Notes under the pieces: model-generated
The model's database searches: none
What the model was told of the DNA's origin: nothing
The model's input: the letters and a program-made list of their open reading frames with translations, nothing else
Part shown: positions 44,571 through 52,485 of the stretch, piece after piece
Layout of the letters: the number at the start of each line of letters is the position of its first letter
How positions within the stretch are numbered: position 1 is the stretch's first letter
Translations under genes and position numbers: made by a program
From: JABMQB01 sp964408795
Lineage (GTDB): Bacteria; Bacteroidota; Bacteroidia; Bacteroidales; Prolixibacteraceae
Length of the DNA: 64,000 nt
Reading direction: 5' to 3'
Assembly (NCBI GenBank): GCA_964408795.1
Contig: CAYPAW010000114.1
Span: 53,333-117,332 of the forward strand

Positions 44571-45368
44571 TTATTGAACAACAATTTTCTTTGATGCAGT
44601 GCGTTGCCCACCGTATTCTACATAATAATAATATATACCCGCCGGAAAGGAACTGACATCCAGTTCCAGAAAAGGACTATGCCGATCAATAAGGAAGTTG
44701 CTGACAGGTTGACCCACTGAATTATAGAGGTACAGAAACCCTGTATTTACATTTTCAGGAAGCTTATATTCCACCTTTATCGATTTTGTTGCTGGATTGG
44801 GGTACGAACTGAACAGCAGATCCTGGGAGTCCTCAGCCATGGCCCAGGATACATACTCTTTTCCGGGTAGGTTGTAAATGTTCGTCCATATGATTTCCGG
44901 GAACACCGAATAATCATAACAATAGGAAAAGAGCTGGAAGCTATCTTCCCCAGTTTTATGAACATAATTGTAACGTGCCCCGTCAATCGTCAGGATCTCC
45001 CTGCCGTCTTCATCCACAATACGCGATTCGTAACTGTAATAATAGGAATCACTTGTAGGTATATACTTGTAATACGTATAGAGTATTTCGATTTCCGGAT
45101 CGTTGTCAAAAAGCTTTTCCGAGACATATTTAATATCAGCCAGATAGTATCCACCTGGCACTTCACACGGGATGCTTTTATACAGGGAATGGTCCCTGTT
45201 GTAGATCCGGCATTGTTCGTTGGGAATATCCATCAGGTAATATTTGTATCCCTGGGTTTCCAGATTTACCACGGTAGTTGAATAATTGTATTTTTTATCG
45301 AGTGTGATCTGCCCCGGGGCAGTGACACTAAAAAGGATCAAAGAATAAAGAATGAAAGCTTGTTTCAT
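44571..45368 (-). CDS. T9SS-secreted protein with type A sorting domain
   Basis: A 265-residue exported protein: signal peptide (residues 1-18, ending TAPG), a beta-rich middle (about 25-180) with tyrosine-rich strands that I do not recognise, and a C-terminal type A T9SS sorting domain (about 183-265) with SYPNPATKSIKVEYKLP, LYLYNSVGQPVSNFLI and a final FPAGIYYYYVEYGGQRTASKKIVVQ. The sorting domain is cleaved at the cell surface and the protein is usually attached to A-LPS or released. It is the last gene of the leftward operon, 16 bases from the TPR gene. Confidence 0.87.
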   Translation of the reverse strand: MKQAFILYSLILFSVTAPGQITLDKKYNYSTTVVNLETQGYKYYLMDIPNEQCRIYNRDHSLYKSIPCEVPGGYYLADIKYVSEKLFDNDPEIEILYTYYKYIPTSDSYYYSYESRIVDEDGREILTIDGARYNYVHKTGEDSFQLFSYCYDYSVFPEIIWTNIYNLPGKEYVSWAMAEDSQDLLFSSYPNPATKSIKVEYKLPENVNTGFLYLYNSVGQPVSNFLIDRHSPFLELDVSSFPAGIYYYYVEYGGQRTASKKIVVQ

Positions 45369-45384
45369 GACATGGTATTTTTAA

Positions 45385-46008
45385 TTATTTCATCAGATTC
45401 AATCCTTCGCGGGCAGATTCATCGCCCGGATTATAGAGGTTCACTTTATTGAAAAGTACTTTTGCCTGGTTGTAATTTCCGAGGAAGTAAGAAGTCCATG
45501 CCAGCATCAGCAGTCCATCGTAATCAAAGGGATAAAGATCGACTACTTTCTTAAAAAGCGGGTAGGCTTTGTCATACTCTTTTCGTCCGTAGTATATCAG
45601 GCCCAGCCGGTAAAGGGCAATGGTATTCTGGGGGCTGACTTCCAGGATTAGATTATACAGGCCAATTACCTGGTCCCATTTTCCAAGAGCTGCAAGAGGC
45701 AGGATCAATCCAAACCGTGATTCTTCGGAATAGGGTTTTAAATCCCTGGCACGCGAATAAAAAATGACGGATTCATCAAACAGGCCGGCATTGTAATTTA
45801 ACCATCCCAGCCGCAGGTTCATTTCGTAGGATGATGTATCATACACTTTTTTTAACGGTTCCATAGCAGAAGAGAAATCTCCTTGTTTTTCAAATTCGTA
45901 ACTCCTTGAGAATGCATTCACCAGAACTTCCTGGTCGGTTTGCGCCAGGGGTTGGTAACCAAACAACACCAGAAAGGCCGCTGTGAGTATGATCTTTAAA
46001 AATTCCAT
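45385..46008 (-). CDS. Exported TPR protein
   Basis: A 207-residue protein with a signal peptide (residues 1-22, ending PLAQ) and about five TPR helical pairs (GDFSSAMEPLKKVYDTSSYEMN, NAGLFDESVIFYSRARDLKPYS, LALYRLGLIYYGRKEYDKAYP and similar). Likely a periplasmic or outer-membrane scaffold. It overlaps the barrel-protein gene by 13 bases, so the two are translationally coupled in the PqqD/ATP-grasp operon. Confidence 0.82.
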   Translation of the reverse strand: MEFLKIILTAAFLVLFGYQPLAQTDQEVLVNAFSRSYEFEKQGDFSSAMEPLKKVYDTSSYEMNLRLGWLNYNAGLFDESVIFYSRARDLKPYSEESRFGLILPLAALGKWDQVIGLYNLILEVSPQNTIALYRLGLIYYGRKEYDKAYPLFKKVVDLYPFDYDGLLMLAWTSYFLGNYNQAKVLFNKVNLYNPGDESAREGLNLMK

Positions 46009-47330
46009 GATATTCCGCCTGTTATAGTATGTTGTAAATAGGTATATTCCAAAGAATTGCTTTTTACGCCGTAGGTGTAGGCCTGATAAGTCTCCGCAAT
46101 AGTCTGATTGATATATCGTAATACAAACTGGTATTTCCTGCCAATGGGGAAATAGAAACTTCCGGATATTTTTTGTTCGGCCTGGCCGGGGAAGTTGTAA
46201 ATTACATAGCCCGCGGATTCCACAAAATTTTTCATGTTTCCTTTCAGATACTGGCCATAAAAATGAACCGGACCCAGCTGAAAACCTCCTGAGATACCCA
46301 GCGTATTAAATTCAAAACCATTGGTTTCGCTTCCGTTTTTAAAATATATTCTCGGCGTAATATAAAAATTGTTTGTTGAGAACGGATACCAGGTAATCCA
46401 CGGGGAAAACTGTGTAAATTTTGAATCGTTGACAGACCCTGCATTTAATTCAATACCGGGTGCTACATTTTTAAAATGTCCCCATACAGAAGTGGAGAAA
46501 ACCAAATCATCATAGGTGATTTCTGTAAGCGAATAGGTGCGCTCAAGATTGTTGTTCAACCATCCGTAATATACATCGCCTTTTCCATAGATTACTGTTA
46601 GCGAAGGAGAAACATGGATTCTTTTTCCCAGCACCCATTGCGGATTTATAAAGTATTGGAATTGCCGGATTTTAACCGGAGAGGAGCTTTCTTCAACCCA
46701 TGTAACCCACATTTCCCGGTTAACACCGAGATAGGTGAAGTTATGGTTCAGGATCAGATTGGGCGATAGTTTATGGCTCAGGTCAAGGGAATGAAAGGCA
46801 TAGTTTTTCAGGAAATACCCTTCCCCGTAATCTGTTCCAAGTTCAACTTCGCCGGCAAAATCTCTGTTTGTAAGTTTTTTAAATGATGGATTGAAATTAA
46901 AACCGGCTTCGTAACCGATCCGTGTGATTCCTTTTTCTTTAAAGTGTACTTTTTCCTTTAGTTCGGATGTAAAATATTGAGCTATTTTGGAGGCTTCGTA
47001 TGTTCTGCCACTGAACAGCAGGCTGTAATAAAGGTATTCCTGGAGCCATCCGAACGATTTGTCAGACTCCCAGCTTTTTAAAAACCATTCCGTGGCATTC
47101 CTGTATTTTCCGAGGTGATACCAGGCGATCCCGGTCCGGGCCTGAAGGTAAAAAAAGTCAATTCCGTTTTTTCTGGCCTCCTGGGAATAAATAATTAGCT
47201 CTTCCCATTTTTGTTCCTGGTACAGGGCATAGGAGAATCTGTCAACAACCGGATAACTCCATGGTTCCTGGGCTTCAGCAAATGCCCATACGAGCAGGAA
47301 CAATAAGGTTATTTCAAATCGTTTTTGCAT
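45996..47330 (-). CDS. Outer-membrane barrel with TPR-like N-terminal region
   Basis: A 444-residue protein: signal peptide (1-20, ending FAEAQ), helical TPR-like repeats about 25-120 (EEKWEEL-type helices and YLQARTGIAWYHLGKYRNATEWFLKS), then a long run of alternating-residue aromatic strands (SLDLSHKLSPNLILNHNFTYL, RIHVSPSLTVIYGKGDVYYG, ending TITGGISWNF with a terminal Phe), indicating a C-terminal outer-membrane barrel. I recognise no family. It overlaps the urea-transporter/M23 gene by 22 bases and the TPR gene by 13. Confidence 0.72.
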   Translation of the reverse strand: MQKRFEITLLFLLVWAFAEAQEPWSYPVVDRFSYALYQEQKWEELIIYSQEARKNGIDFFYLQARTGIAWYHLGKYRNATEWFLKSWESDKSFGWLQEYLYYSLLFSGRTYEASKIAQYFTSELKEKVHFKEKGITRIGYEAGFNFNPSFKKLTNRDFAGEVELGTDYGEGYFLKNYAFHSLDLSHKLSPNLILNHNFTYLGVNREMWVTWVEESSSPVKIRQFQYFINPQWVLGKRIHVSPSLTVIYGKGDVYYGWLNNNLERTYSLTEITYDDLVFSTSVWGHFKNVAPGIELNAGSVNDSKFTQFSPWITWYPFSTNNFYITPRIYFKNGSETNGFEFNTLGISGGFQLGPVHFYGQYLKGNMKNFVESAGYVIYNFPGQAEQKISGSFYFPIGRKYQFVLRYINQTIAETYQAYTYGVKSNSLEYTYLQHTITGGISWNF

Positions 47331-49537
47331 AAAATCCGTAGTTCTGATTTTTTGTTTGTTACCTTTATTTTTATATATCCTTCCCGGGATATGCTGGTAT
47401 GAATAAAATACCGGGAGCTGTTTCTACCGGCAATGGATTGTTTCAGTACGGTTTCCATATGTATATCATCTGAGAAAAGAGAGTCATTGGATTTTGTAAA
47501 AGACAATTCATAATCTGCCTTCAGGAAGAGAAAGACAGGGGCCGTCAGATCCTGTATAAATTTCAGCAATCCTCCAAACACCATATTTATCGGGATGCAG
47601 TCATTGATCTTGCTGTTGGGTAGAAAACCAACCGGTACCATGTACAAAGACAGAAAAAACCAGAACAGTGGATTTTTTTTGTTTCCGGTAAAATTGGTAA
47701 AATAATGCAAACTCCCGTTGTTATAAAGGTACGCCCTGCTTTTATCTTCCTCGCATTGTAGGTATGTGGTATTTAATACATCGGTATGTACAGACCAGTG
47801 CCAGGTTCCGTTTTTAATTCTGAAGGTGCTGGATGGATCGTTTGTTTCAACCTCAACATGGAATTTCTGTCCGGGAATAAAGTGCAGGATTTTTTCCAGA
47901 AGTTCATTTCCCGGAGGATTTGCAACCATCTGGTCTTTCTGCGGGAAATCAAACGTTTTCAGTTCATAACGGGCCGCTTTTTTTAGCAGATAATGACCCA
48001 AAGGATAATCCTGTGTGGGTGATCCGATGTAGGGGGTTCCCTGAAACTGGAAATGAAGATGAGGATAGGGGGATCGGCCTGAATTTCCACATTTTCCGAT
48101 TATTTGTCCCTGGCGGACGTTATCTCCTTCTTTAACGCTTATAGAATGGCATTTAAGATGGCTTAGTTTAGAAAATGTTTTGTCATTGTGTTGAATGATC
48201 ACACTATTTCCCCAGTTGTGTTTTGTGTCAACGTTACCAATGGTGTTGTCGGCTATATTGCTGACGGTTTCCACCACTTTCCCGTCCGCAGGTGCCAGAA
48301 TGGATTTTCCAAAGCAATGGTACTCTTCCGGGGAATCACCCGTTCCTTTAAACTGTTTTCCTTTTTCATCCGTAATCACAAAATCCCAGGCATGTCTCCA
48401 GTCTCCTTTGTGGGTATGTTCCCCATTGTGTCCCTGGCTTACGGTCCATTCACCATAAAAAGGCAGGGAAGCTGCTACCGGGTAAGCCATAGGAAATCGT
48501 TTCAGGTTTCCTGAAAAGAGATACAGGTTTTTCTCCGGATTGCCTAATTGAACTGGAGTTTCCACAAGCCTCCGGACTCTTTTTTCACGAAGTTTCAGTG
48601 CATACAGAAAGGTGAGAACCACAAAATTAAAAGGCAACGAGTAGGGTGAAATTCTATAAATAAGGAAGATCTGTTGGGTGCTGAGGGTGATCAGAACGAC
48701 GGCAGGGAGCAGAATAAAGATCCACAGAAAACTGCTGCGTCCGGGAACCAGGTAATATCCGCCAATGGCAATGGCAGTAAGAATATAGTTAAATCCAATG
48801 TAGGTGTATCCCAGTGAATTGAATTCAATGCCGACGATGTTGTAAAAAAGATAAGCAATGGCATATCCCAGCACCGACAGGACAAAAGTAATGCGCGAAT
48901 AGATCAGCAGTCCCAGGGCAATGATCATCCCTGCCAGCAATCCTGTCTGAAAGAAGATGGCTCCGAGGGAGTAGAAATAGACTTTCAGAAAGGAACTACG
49001 GACCGCGTTTTCAAGCCAGTCGTACAGATTTACCAGGGTCTGACCCCCCAAAGCATAAATTTCATTGTACACATAAATACCCCGTTCGCTGATGTTTAGT
49101 GAGGTTAGTTCTCCCCCGGCAAGGCTTACCATCCAGATGGCTGCTAGAAAGGGAACGCTTAAAAAGGGAAGTCCGTACTTGCCAAGAACGCCCTGTAAAA
49201 CCACAGTGAATAAAAAACAGGTAATAGCTGAGATGACTACCAGGATGTAAAGCTGAACCGAAGGCTCATAAAACAAGCCAATGCCCAATCCTACCAGCAA
49301 GGCATTGAATCCATACAACCCACTTTTCAGATAATATTCATTATAGCCAAGCCAGTAGGCAAGAAGATTGGCTATGATGACTGACAATAACCCGCTTATT
49401 CCTGCTCCGTAATCGAAAAAACTGATGATAACCAGGAAAACGGCCAGCAAAGAAGAACGGGAAAAAAACACCTGGGAGTAACTGTTTAAAACAGTTTCTG
49501 TAATGCGTATTATTTTATTTCGTATGGATGGCTCCAT
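47309..49537 (-). CDS. Urea-transporter domain fused to M23 peptidase
   Basis: A 742-residue inner-membrane fusion. Residues 20-315 are about ten helices with the duplicated urea-transporter (SLC14/UT) signature, GFNALLVGLGIGLFY at 76-90 and GFNYILTAIAIGG at 248-260. Residues about 340-510 are an M23/LytM peptidase: H382 and D385 (HAWDF), GKSILAPADGKV, H460 (LSHL), and the HLHF motif (H493, H495). Residues 520-742 are a further soluble C-terminal region with hydrophobic segments. M23 enzymes cut peptidoglycan cross-bridges. Urea-like small solutes move through UT channels. Why the two are joined is unknown. It overlaps the downstream barrel gene by 22 bases. Confidence 0.85.
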   Translation of the reverse strand: MEPSIRNKIIRITETVLNSYSQVFFSRSSLLAVFLVIISFFDYGAGISGLLSVIIANLLAYWLGYNEYYLKSGLYGFNALLVGLGIGLFYEPSVQLYILVVISAITCFLFTVVLQGVLGKYGLPFLSVPFLAAIWMVSLAGGELTSLNISERGIYVYNEIYALGGQTLVNLYDWLENAVRSSFLKVYFYSLGAIFFQTGLLAGMIIALGLLIYSRITFVLSVLGYAIAYLFYNIVGIEFNSLGYTYIGFNYILTAIAIGGYYLVPGRSSFLWIFILLPAVVLITLSTQQIFLIYRISPYSLPFNFVVLTFLYALKLREKRVRRLVETPVQLGNPEKNLYLFSGNLKRFPMAYPVAASLPFYGEWTVSQGHNGEHTHKGDWRHAWDFVITDEKGKQFKGTGDSPEEYHCFGKSILAPADGKVVETVSNIADNTIGNVDTKHNWGNSVIIQHNDKTFSKLSHLKCHSISVKEGDNVRQGQIIGKCGNSGRSPYPHLHFQFQGTPYIGSPTQDYPLGHYLLKKAARYELKTFDFPQKDQMVANPPGNELLEKILHFIPGQKFHVEVETNDPSSTFRIKNGTWHWSVHTDVLNTTYLQCEEDKSRAYLYNNGSLHYFTNFTGNKKNPLFWFFLSLYMVPVGFLPNSKINDCIPINMVFGGLLKFIQDLTAPVFLFLKADYELSFTKSNDSLFSDDIHMETVLKQSIAGRNSSRYFIHTSISREGYIKIKVTNKKSELRILCKNDLK

Positions 49538-49542
49538 GGTGT

Positions 49543-50892
49543 CTAATCCTTAATTTTTTTAGGATTGAATTCAGCATTTTTAAAAAAATCCATGCTTTCT
49601 TTTTTACGGATGATATGCGTTTTTCCTTTTGTATCAATCAGAACCACATTTGGTCGATAGGTTATAAACTGCATCCACTGGGTAACATTATAGGCACCAA
49701 TACGTTCGATAATCAGCTGGTCGCCGGGTTTTACCGGAGGAAAAGGAATTGCTTCACGAATGACATCGATGTTCATACATAAAGGTCCGTAAATGGTTGT
49801 TTCTTCCGGATATCCAGTTGTTTCCCTCGTAGGATACACAGCCGGATGATACCAGAATGAAGTAAACAACAGGTTTACGCCTGCATCAATTATGATAGCA
49901 CGTCTTCCTCCTGCAAGTCTTTTATTGGCGAGTACTGTAGTCAACAAATAGCCGGCATCGTCGATCAGGGCGCGTCCGGTTTCAAGGAGCAAGACAGGAA
50001 GGTGTTCATGGGGTATTTCAGAGGAGATCAGTGCATTGGAAATAACCTCTGCATATTCGTCAAACGAAGGGCAGGTTTCTGTTCCGGGCATGTAAGCTCC
50101 TTTCAGGGTATTTCTGGATGCGAAACCTCCGCCCAGATCAATATATTTTAACCAGAGGTTAAATTTTTTGTGAATGGCTGTATAGAGATTAGCCAGTTTA
50201 TTGGCGGCGATGCCGTAAGCTGAGGTAGCCATTATGTAGGTCCCGATATGGGTGTGCAGGCCAACCAGCTCCAGCTCTTCAGCCAGCATTATCCGGTTCA
50301 CGGCATTCCAGGCTTCGCCGTTTTCATAGTTGAATCCAAAACGATCCCAGGCTGGGTAAATACCTGCATCCAGGTTTACACGAATTGCCACACGTGCTTG
50401 TTTCTGCAGGGTACGTGCTGTTTCTATCAGAAGATACAGTTCGTCAAAATGGTCAATATGTATGGTGGCCCCTTCATCAATAGCCAGGGTCAGGTCTTCT
50501 TTGGATTTTTCGGGGCCGTTAAACAGGATCCGGGATCCTGTAACACACAGTAAAAGAGCTTTGTTAAACTCAAAACCGGAAACCACTTCAGCCCAGGAGC
50601 CTTCCTCATGATAAATGGTGCATATGGCATCCAGGTAATTGGTTTTGTACGACCAGGCAAACTGTACCCTGGGATAGCGGGTTTCAAAAGCCCTTCGGGC
50701 TTCGGCAAAGGTGTCCCGGATGGTTTGTTCTGAAAAAACAAACAGAGGAGATCCGTATTGACGGATTAAATCAGATACTGCCAATCCATTGATCTCTGAG
50801 AGAATTTTTTGTTTTACAGGCAATCCAAATTTGCTGGGCATACCGGTGTTGATTCGGGTAATGATCGGTTTTTCATAGGGTGTTTTTTCCAT
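49543..50892 (-). CDS. PLP-dependent decarboxylase, DAP/ornithine decarboxylase fold
   Basis: A 449-residue fold-type III PLP enzyme (alanine-racemase N-terminal barrel plus C-terminal sheet) of the group including diaminopimelate, lysine, ornithine and carboxynorspermidine decarboxylases. The PLP lysine is K83 in WSYKTNY; THIGTYIM, KYIDLGGGF and LLLETGRAL follow. The C-terminal catalytic Cys is kept (C372, GPLCMNID), but the diaminopimelate signature CESxD reads CMNID, so the substrate is probably not diaminopimelate. Removing the alpha-carboxylate of an amino acid or amino-acid conjugate is expected. Gap to the ATP-grasp gene is 5 bases. Confidence 0.88.
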   Translation of the reverse strand: MEKTPYEKPIITRINTGMPSKFGLPVKQKILSEINGLAVSDLIRQYGSPLFVFSEQTIRDTFAEARRAFETRYPRVQFAWSYKTNYLDAICTIYHEEGSWAEVVSGFEFNKALLLCVTGSRILFNGPEKSKEDLTLAIDEGATIHIDHFDELYLLIETARTLQKQARVAIRVNLDAGIYPAWDRFGFNYENGEAWNAVNRIMLAEELELVGLHTHIGTYIMATSAYGIAANKLANLYTAIHKKFNLWLKYIDLGGGFASRNTLKGAYMPGTETCPSFDEYAEVISNALISSEIPHEHLPVLLLETGRALIDDAGYLLTTVLANKRLAGGRRAIIIDAGVNLLFTSFWYHPAVYPTRETTGYPEETTIYGPLCMNIDVIREAIPFPPVKPGDQLIIERIGAYNVTQWMQFITYRPNVVLIDTKGKTHIIRKKESMDFFKNAEFNPKKIKD

Positions 50893-50897
50893 AATTG

Positions 50898-51950
50898 TCA
50901 GATTTCTCCATTGATTGATATGGTTTCAAATTTCTTCAGATCAACGATCATATCGTATGAATAGCGGATGAACATTTTTCCGGTTTCATAGGATTCCATG
51001 GGGGCAACTTCTTGTCCGAGAGCCAGTTTAATTAAAGCTTCGGGGATATTCTGTCCGGCGCCTACCGCCAGGTAAACCCATGCCGGGATTCGGGGATTGA
51101 TCTCGATGAGAAAATAGTCCTCCTTCGGGGTTTTAATCAGCTCCAGTTCCATTCCTCCTCTCCAGCGGGTTCTGCGGATGATCTTCCGCGTGAGATCCAG
51201 CATTTTTTCATCCGAGAGGGTTATTCCTCCCCAGGCTTTCCCCTTATCGGTAATATACTGTTTGCGCATGGGAATAGCTCCGATGGTGTTTCCCTGCCCA
51301 TCACCCAGGGCAATTACATTCACCTCGGTACCCCGGATGAATTCCTGAATGATTACCGGTACTCCCCATTTGGATGATATTTTGTTGTATGCCTGTTTTA
51401 CCTGTTCCGGATTATAGGCGAGCAGAGCTTCGTAAAATTTGCCCTTTACCATTACCGGATAGTCAAATTTTTCTTTAATCTCTGCAATTTCATTCAGGCT
51501 ATTCAAGGGTAAGCTTTCCGGTACTTTAAGGTCATACTTCTTGCCGAATGCAGGTAGGTTTTCCTTACTCCTTTCCTGAAACTGTAGTAAAGTGGGCAGA
51601 AATGTGTGAATACCCTTTTCCCTGAGGCGTTTTTCGTTTTTCATGAAGGAAAACAACTCGGCATCAAAGTTGGGGATTAGCATGTCAATGTTTTCCCGTT
51701 GGCTGATCGCTTCAATGCGTTCGATAAGTTCAACCGAACCGGATGAAGGATACGGAATCTGAAAAACCCTGTCACACAGTCCTTCCATATAAATTCCGGG
51801 TTCGAGATTTTCATAAACCAATCCGATAACCCGTGCATCAAATGCAGACGACTCTTTGACGGCACGAATCACCGGCACACCGGGACCAGGGTTGTCCGTA
51901 TTGTTCAGCCCCGTTACCGCTAAGGTTATTTTTGTTTTTGTCATGGTCAT
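50898..51950 (-). CDS. ATP-grasp ligase
   Basis: A 350-residue enzyme of the ATP-grasp superfamily, most like the carbamoyl-phosphate-synthase/biotin-carboxylase-like amino-acid ligases. The N-terminal pre-ATP-grasp domain runs to about 115 (KITLAVTGLNNTDNPGPGVP). The ATP-binding lysine is in DYPVMVKGKFYEALLA, the adenine pocket in VIIQEFIRGTEVNVIAL, and metal-binding Glu/Asn in LIEINPRIPAWVYLAVGAGQ (E283, N285, R287). Such enzymes form amide or peptide bonds via acyl-phosphate. No specific substrate is evident. It lies between the PLP decarboxylase and PqqD-like genes. Confidence 0.9.
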   Translation of the reverse strand: MTMTKTKITLAVTGLNNTDNPGPGVPVIRAVKESSAFDARVIGLVYENLEPGIYMEGLCDRVFQIPYPSSGSVELIERIEAISQRENIDMLIPNFDAELFSFMKNEKRLREKGIHTFLPTLLQFQERSKENLPAFGKKYDLKVPESLPLNSLNEIAEIKEKFDYPVMVKGKFYEALLAYNPEQVKQAYNKISSKWGVPVIIQEFIRGTEVNVIALGDGQGNTIGAIPMRKQYITDKGKAWGGITLSDEKMLDLTRKIIRRTRWRGGMELELIKTPKEDYFLIEINPRIPAWVYLAVGAGQNIPEALIKLALGQEVAPMESYETGKMFIRYSYDMIVDLKKFETISINGEI

Positions 51951-51957
51951 TGTTCTG

Positions 51958-52221
51958 TTAGGTTAGATCGGACGGATTATCCTGAGTCATTACTTGATAA
52001 TTCTTTAACAAAGAACAGAATTCATAAAAATCTTTCTCAAAGGATAACTCGTCAACCTCATATTTTTCAAGAAAGATGGTTTTAATGATTTCAAAATCCT
52101 TGCCCTGGGAAATTAACCTGATCAATTCAAGCCCACTGGAATTGATATTAAAAGAATCGCCGGTCTTCGGATTAAAAACAAATCCGTTATCGCTGATTTT
52201 TATCTCTTCTGAAATTTTCAC
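51958..52221 (-). CDS. PqqD-family (RRE-like) protein
   Basis: An 87-residue protein of the PqqD family, winged-helix peptide-recognition (RRE) proteins that hold a precursor peptide for modifying enzymes. Typical features are NGFVFNPKTGDSFNINSSGLELIRLI and a C-terminal helix pattern KDFYEFCSLLKNYQVM. It is the first certain gene of the operon. The start is a GTG at 52221. The TGA of an upstream 23-29 codon frame (52218-52307) overlaps it by four bases, suggesting coupling. No radical-SAM partner is present in the operon. Confidence 0.85.
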   Translation of the reverse strand: MKISEEIKISDNGFVFNPKTGDSFNINSSGLELIRLISQGKDFEIIKTIFLEKYEVDELSFEKDFYEFCSLLKNYQVMTQDNPSDLT

Positions 52222-52307
52222 TGGTATGAAATTAAATTAAAACATGGTTCCTGAATTTCTAACAAACAATAGCGTTTTAACGACTGCATTGAACTCGCGG
52301 TACTCAT
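52218..52307 (-). CDS. Short upstream ORF overlapping the PqqD-like gene
   Basis: An unconfirmed 29-codon frame (ATG at 52307, or 23 codons from the ATG at 52289: M-Q-S-L-K-R-Y-C-L-L-E-I-Q-E-P-C-F-N-L-I and then SYQ). Its TGA lies across the GTG of the PqqD-like gene (GTGA). It contains two Cys, a Tyr and Glu residues. It could be a leader ORF coupling translation, or a small precursor peptide by analogy with PqqA, or chance. No TAnnTTTG box was found above it. Confidence 0.25.
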   Translation of the reverse strand: MSTASSMQSLKRYCLLEIQEPCFNLISYQ

Positions 52308-52311
52308 TTCC

Positions 52312-52333
52312 TTCTGATCCCGACGGATCAGAA
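52312..52333. repeat. Perfect hairpin upstream of the PqqD operon
   Basis: TTCTGATCC (52312-52320) pairs with GGATCAGAA (52325-52333) around CGAC. No T-run on either strand. It overlaps by two bases a second palindrome, AACAAG-G-CTTGTT (52332-52344), that could be an operator. Both lie in the 264-base gap between the AraC-type gene and the operon. Confidence 0.6.
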
Positions 52334-52344
52334 CAAGGCTTGTT
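52332..52344. promoter_or_regulatory. Palindrome AACAAGGCTTGTT, possible operator
   Basis: A 13-base perfect inverted repeat with one central base, located between the AraC-type regulator gene and the PqqD-like operon it precedes. Its role as an operator is inferred only from symmetry and position. AraC proteins usually bind direct rather than inverted repeats, which weakens the case. Confidence 0.3.
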
Positions 52345-52485
52345 TCAATGAATGTACAGCTCGTTTTTCAGGTGCTAAAATAAAGGATGTCCCTATCTTT
52401 AACGTACGAAATTCTGTAATAGATTTATAAAATACGGTATACATCTTTTTCGTTCGTTATGCATTGTTTCCCAAGACCCTTTTGT

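Noticed and set aside
49543..50892. Naming the PLP enzyme lysA
   Set aside because: The CESxD substrate motif is changed to CMNID, and its operon is not a lysine pathway.
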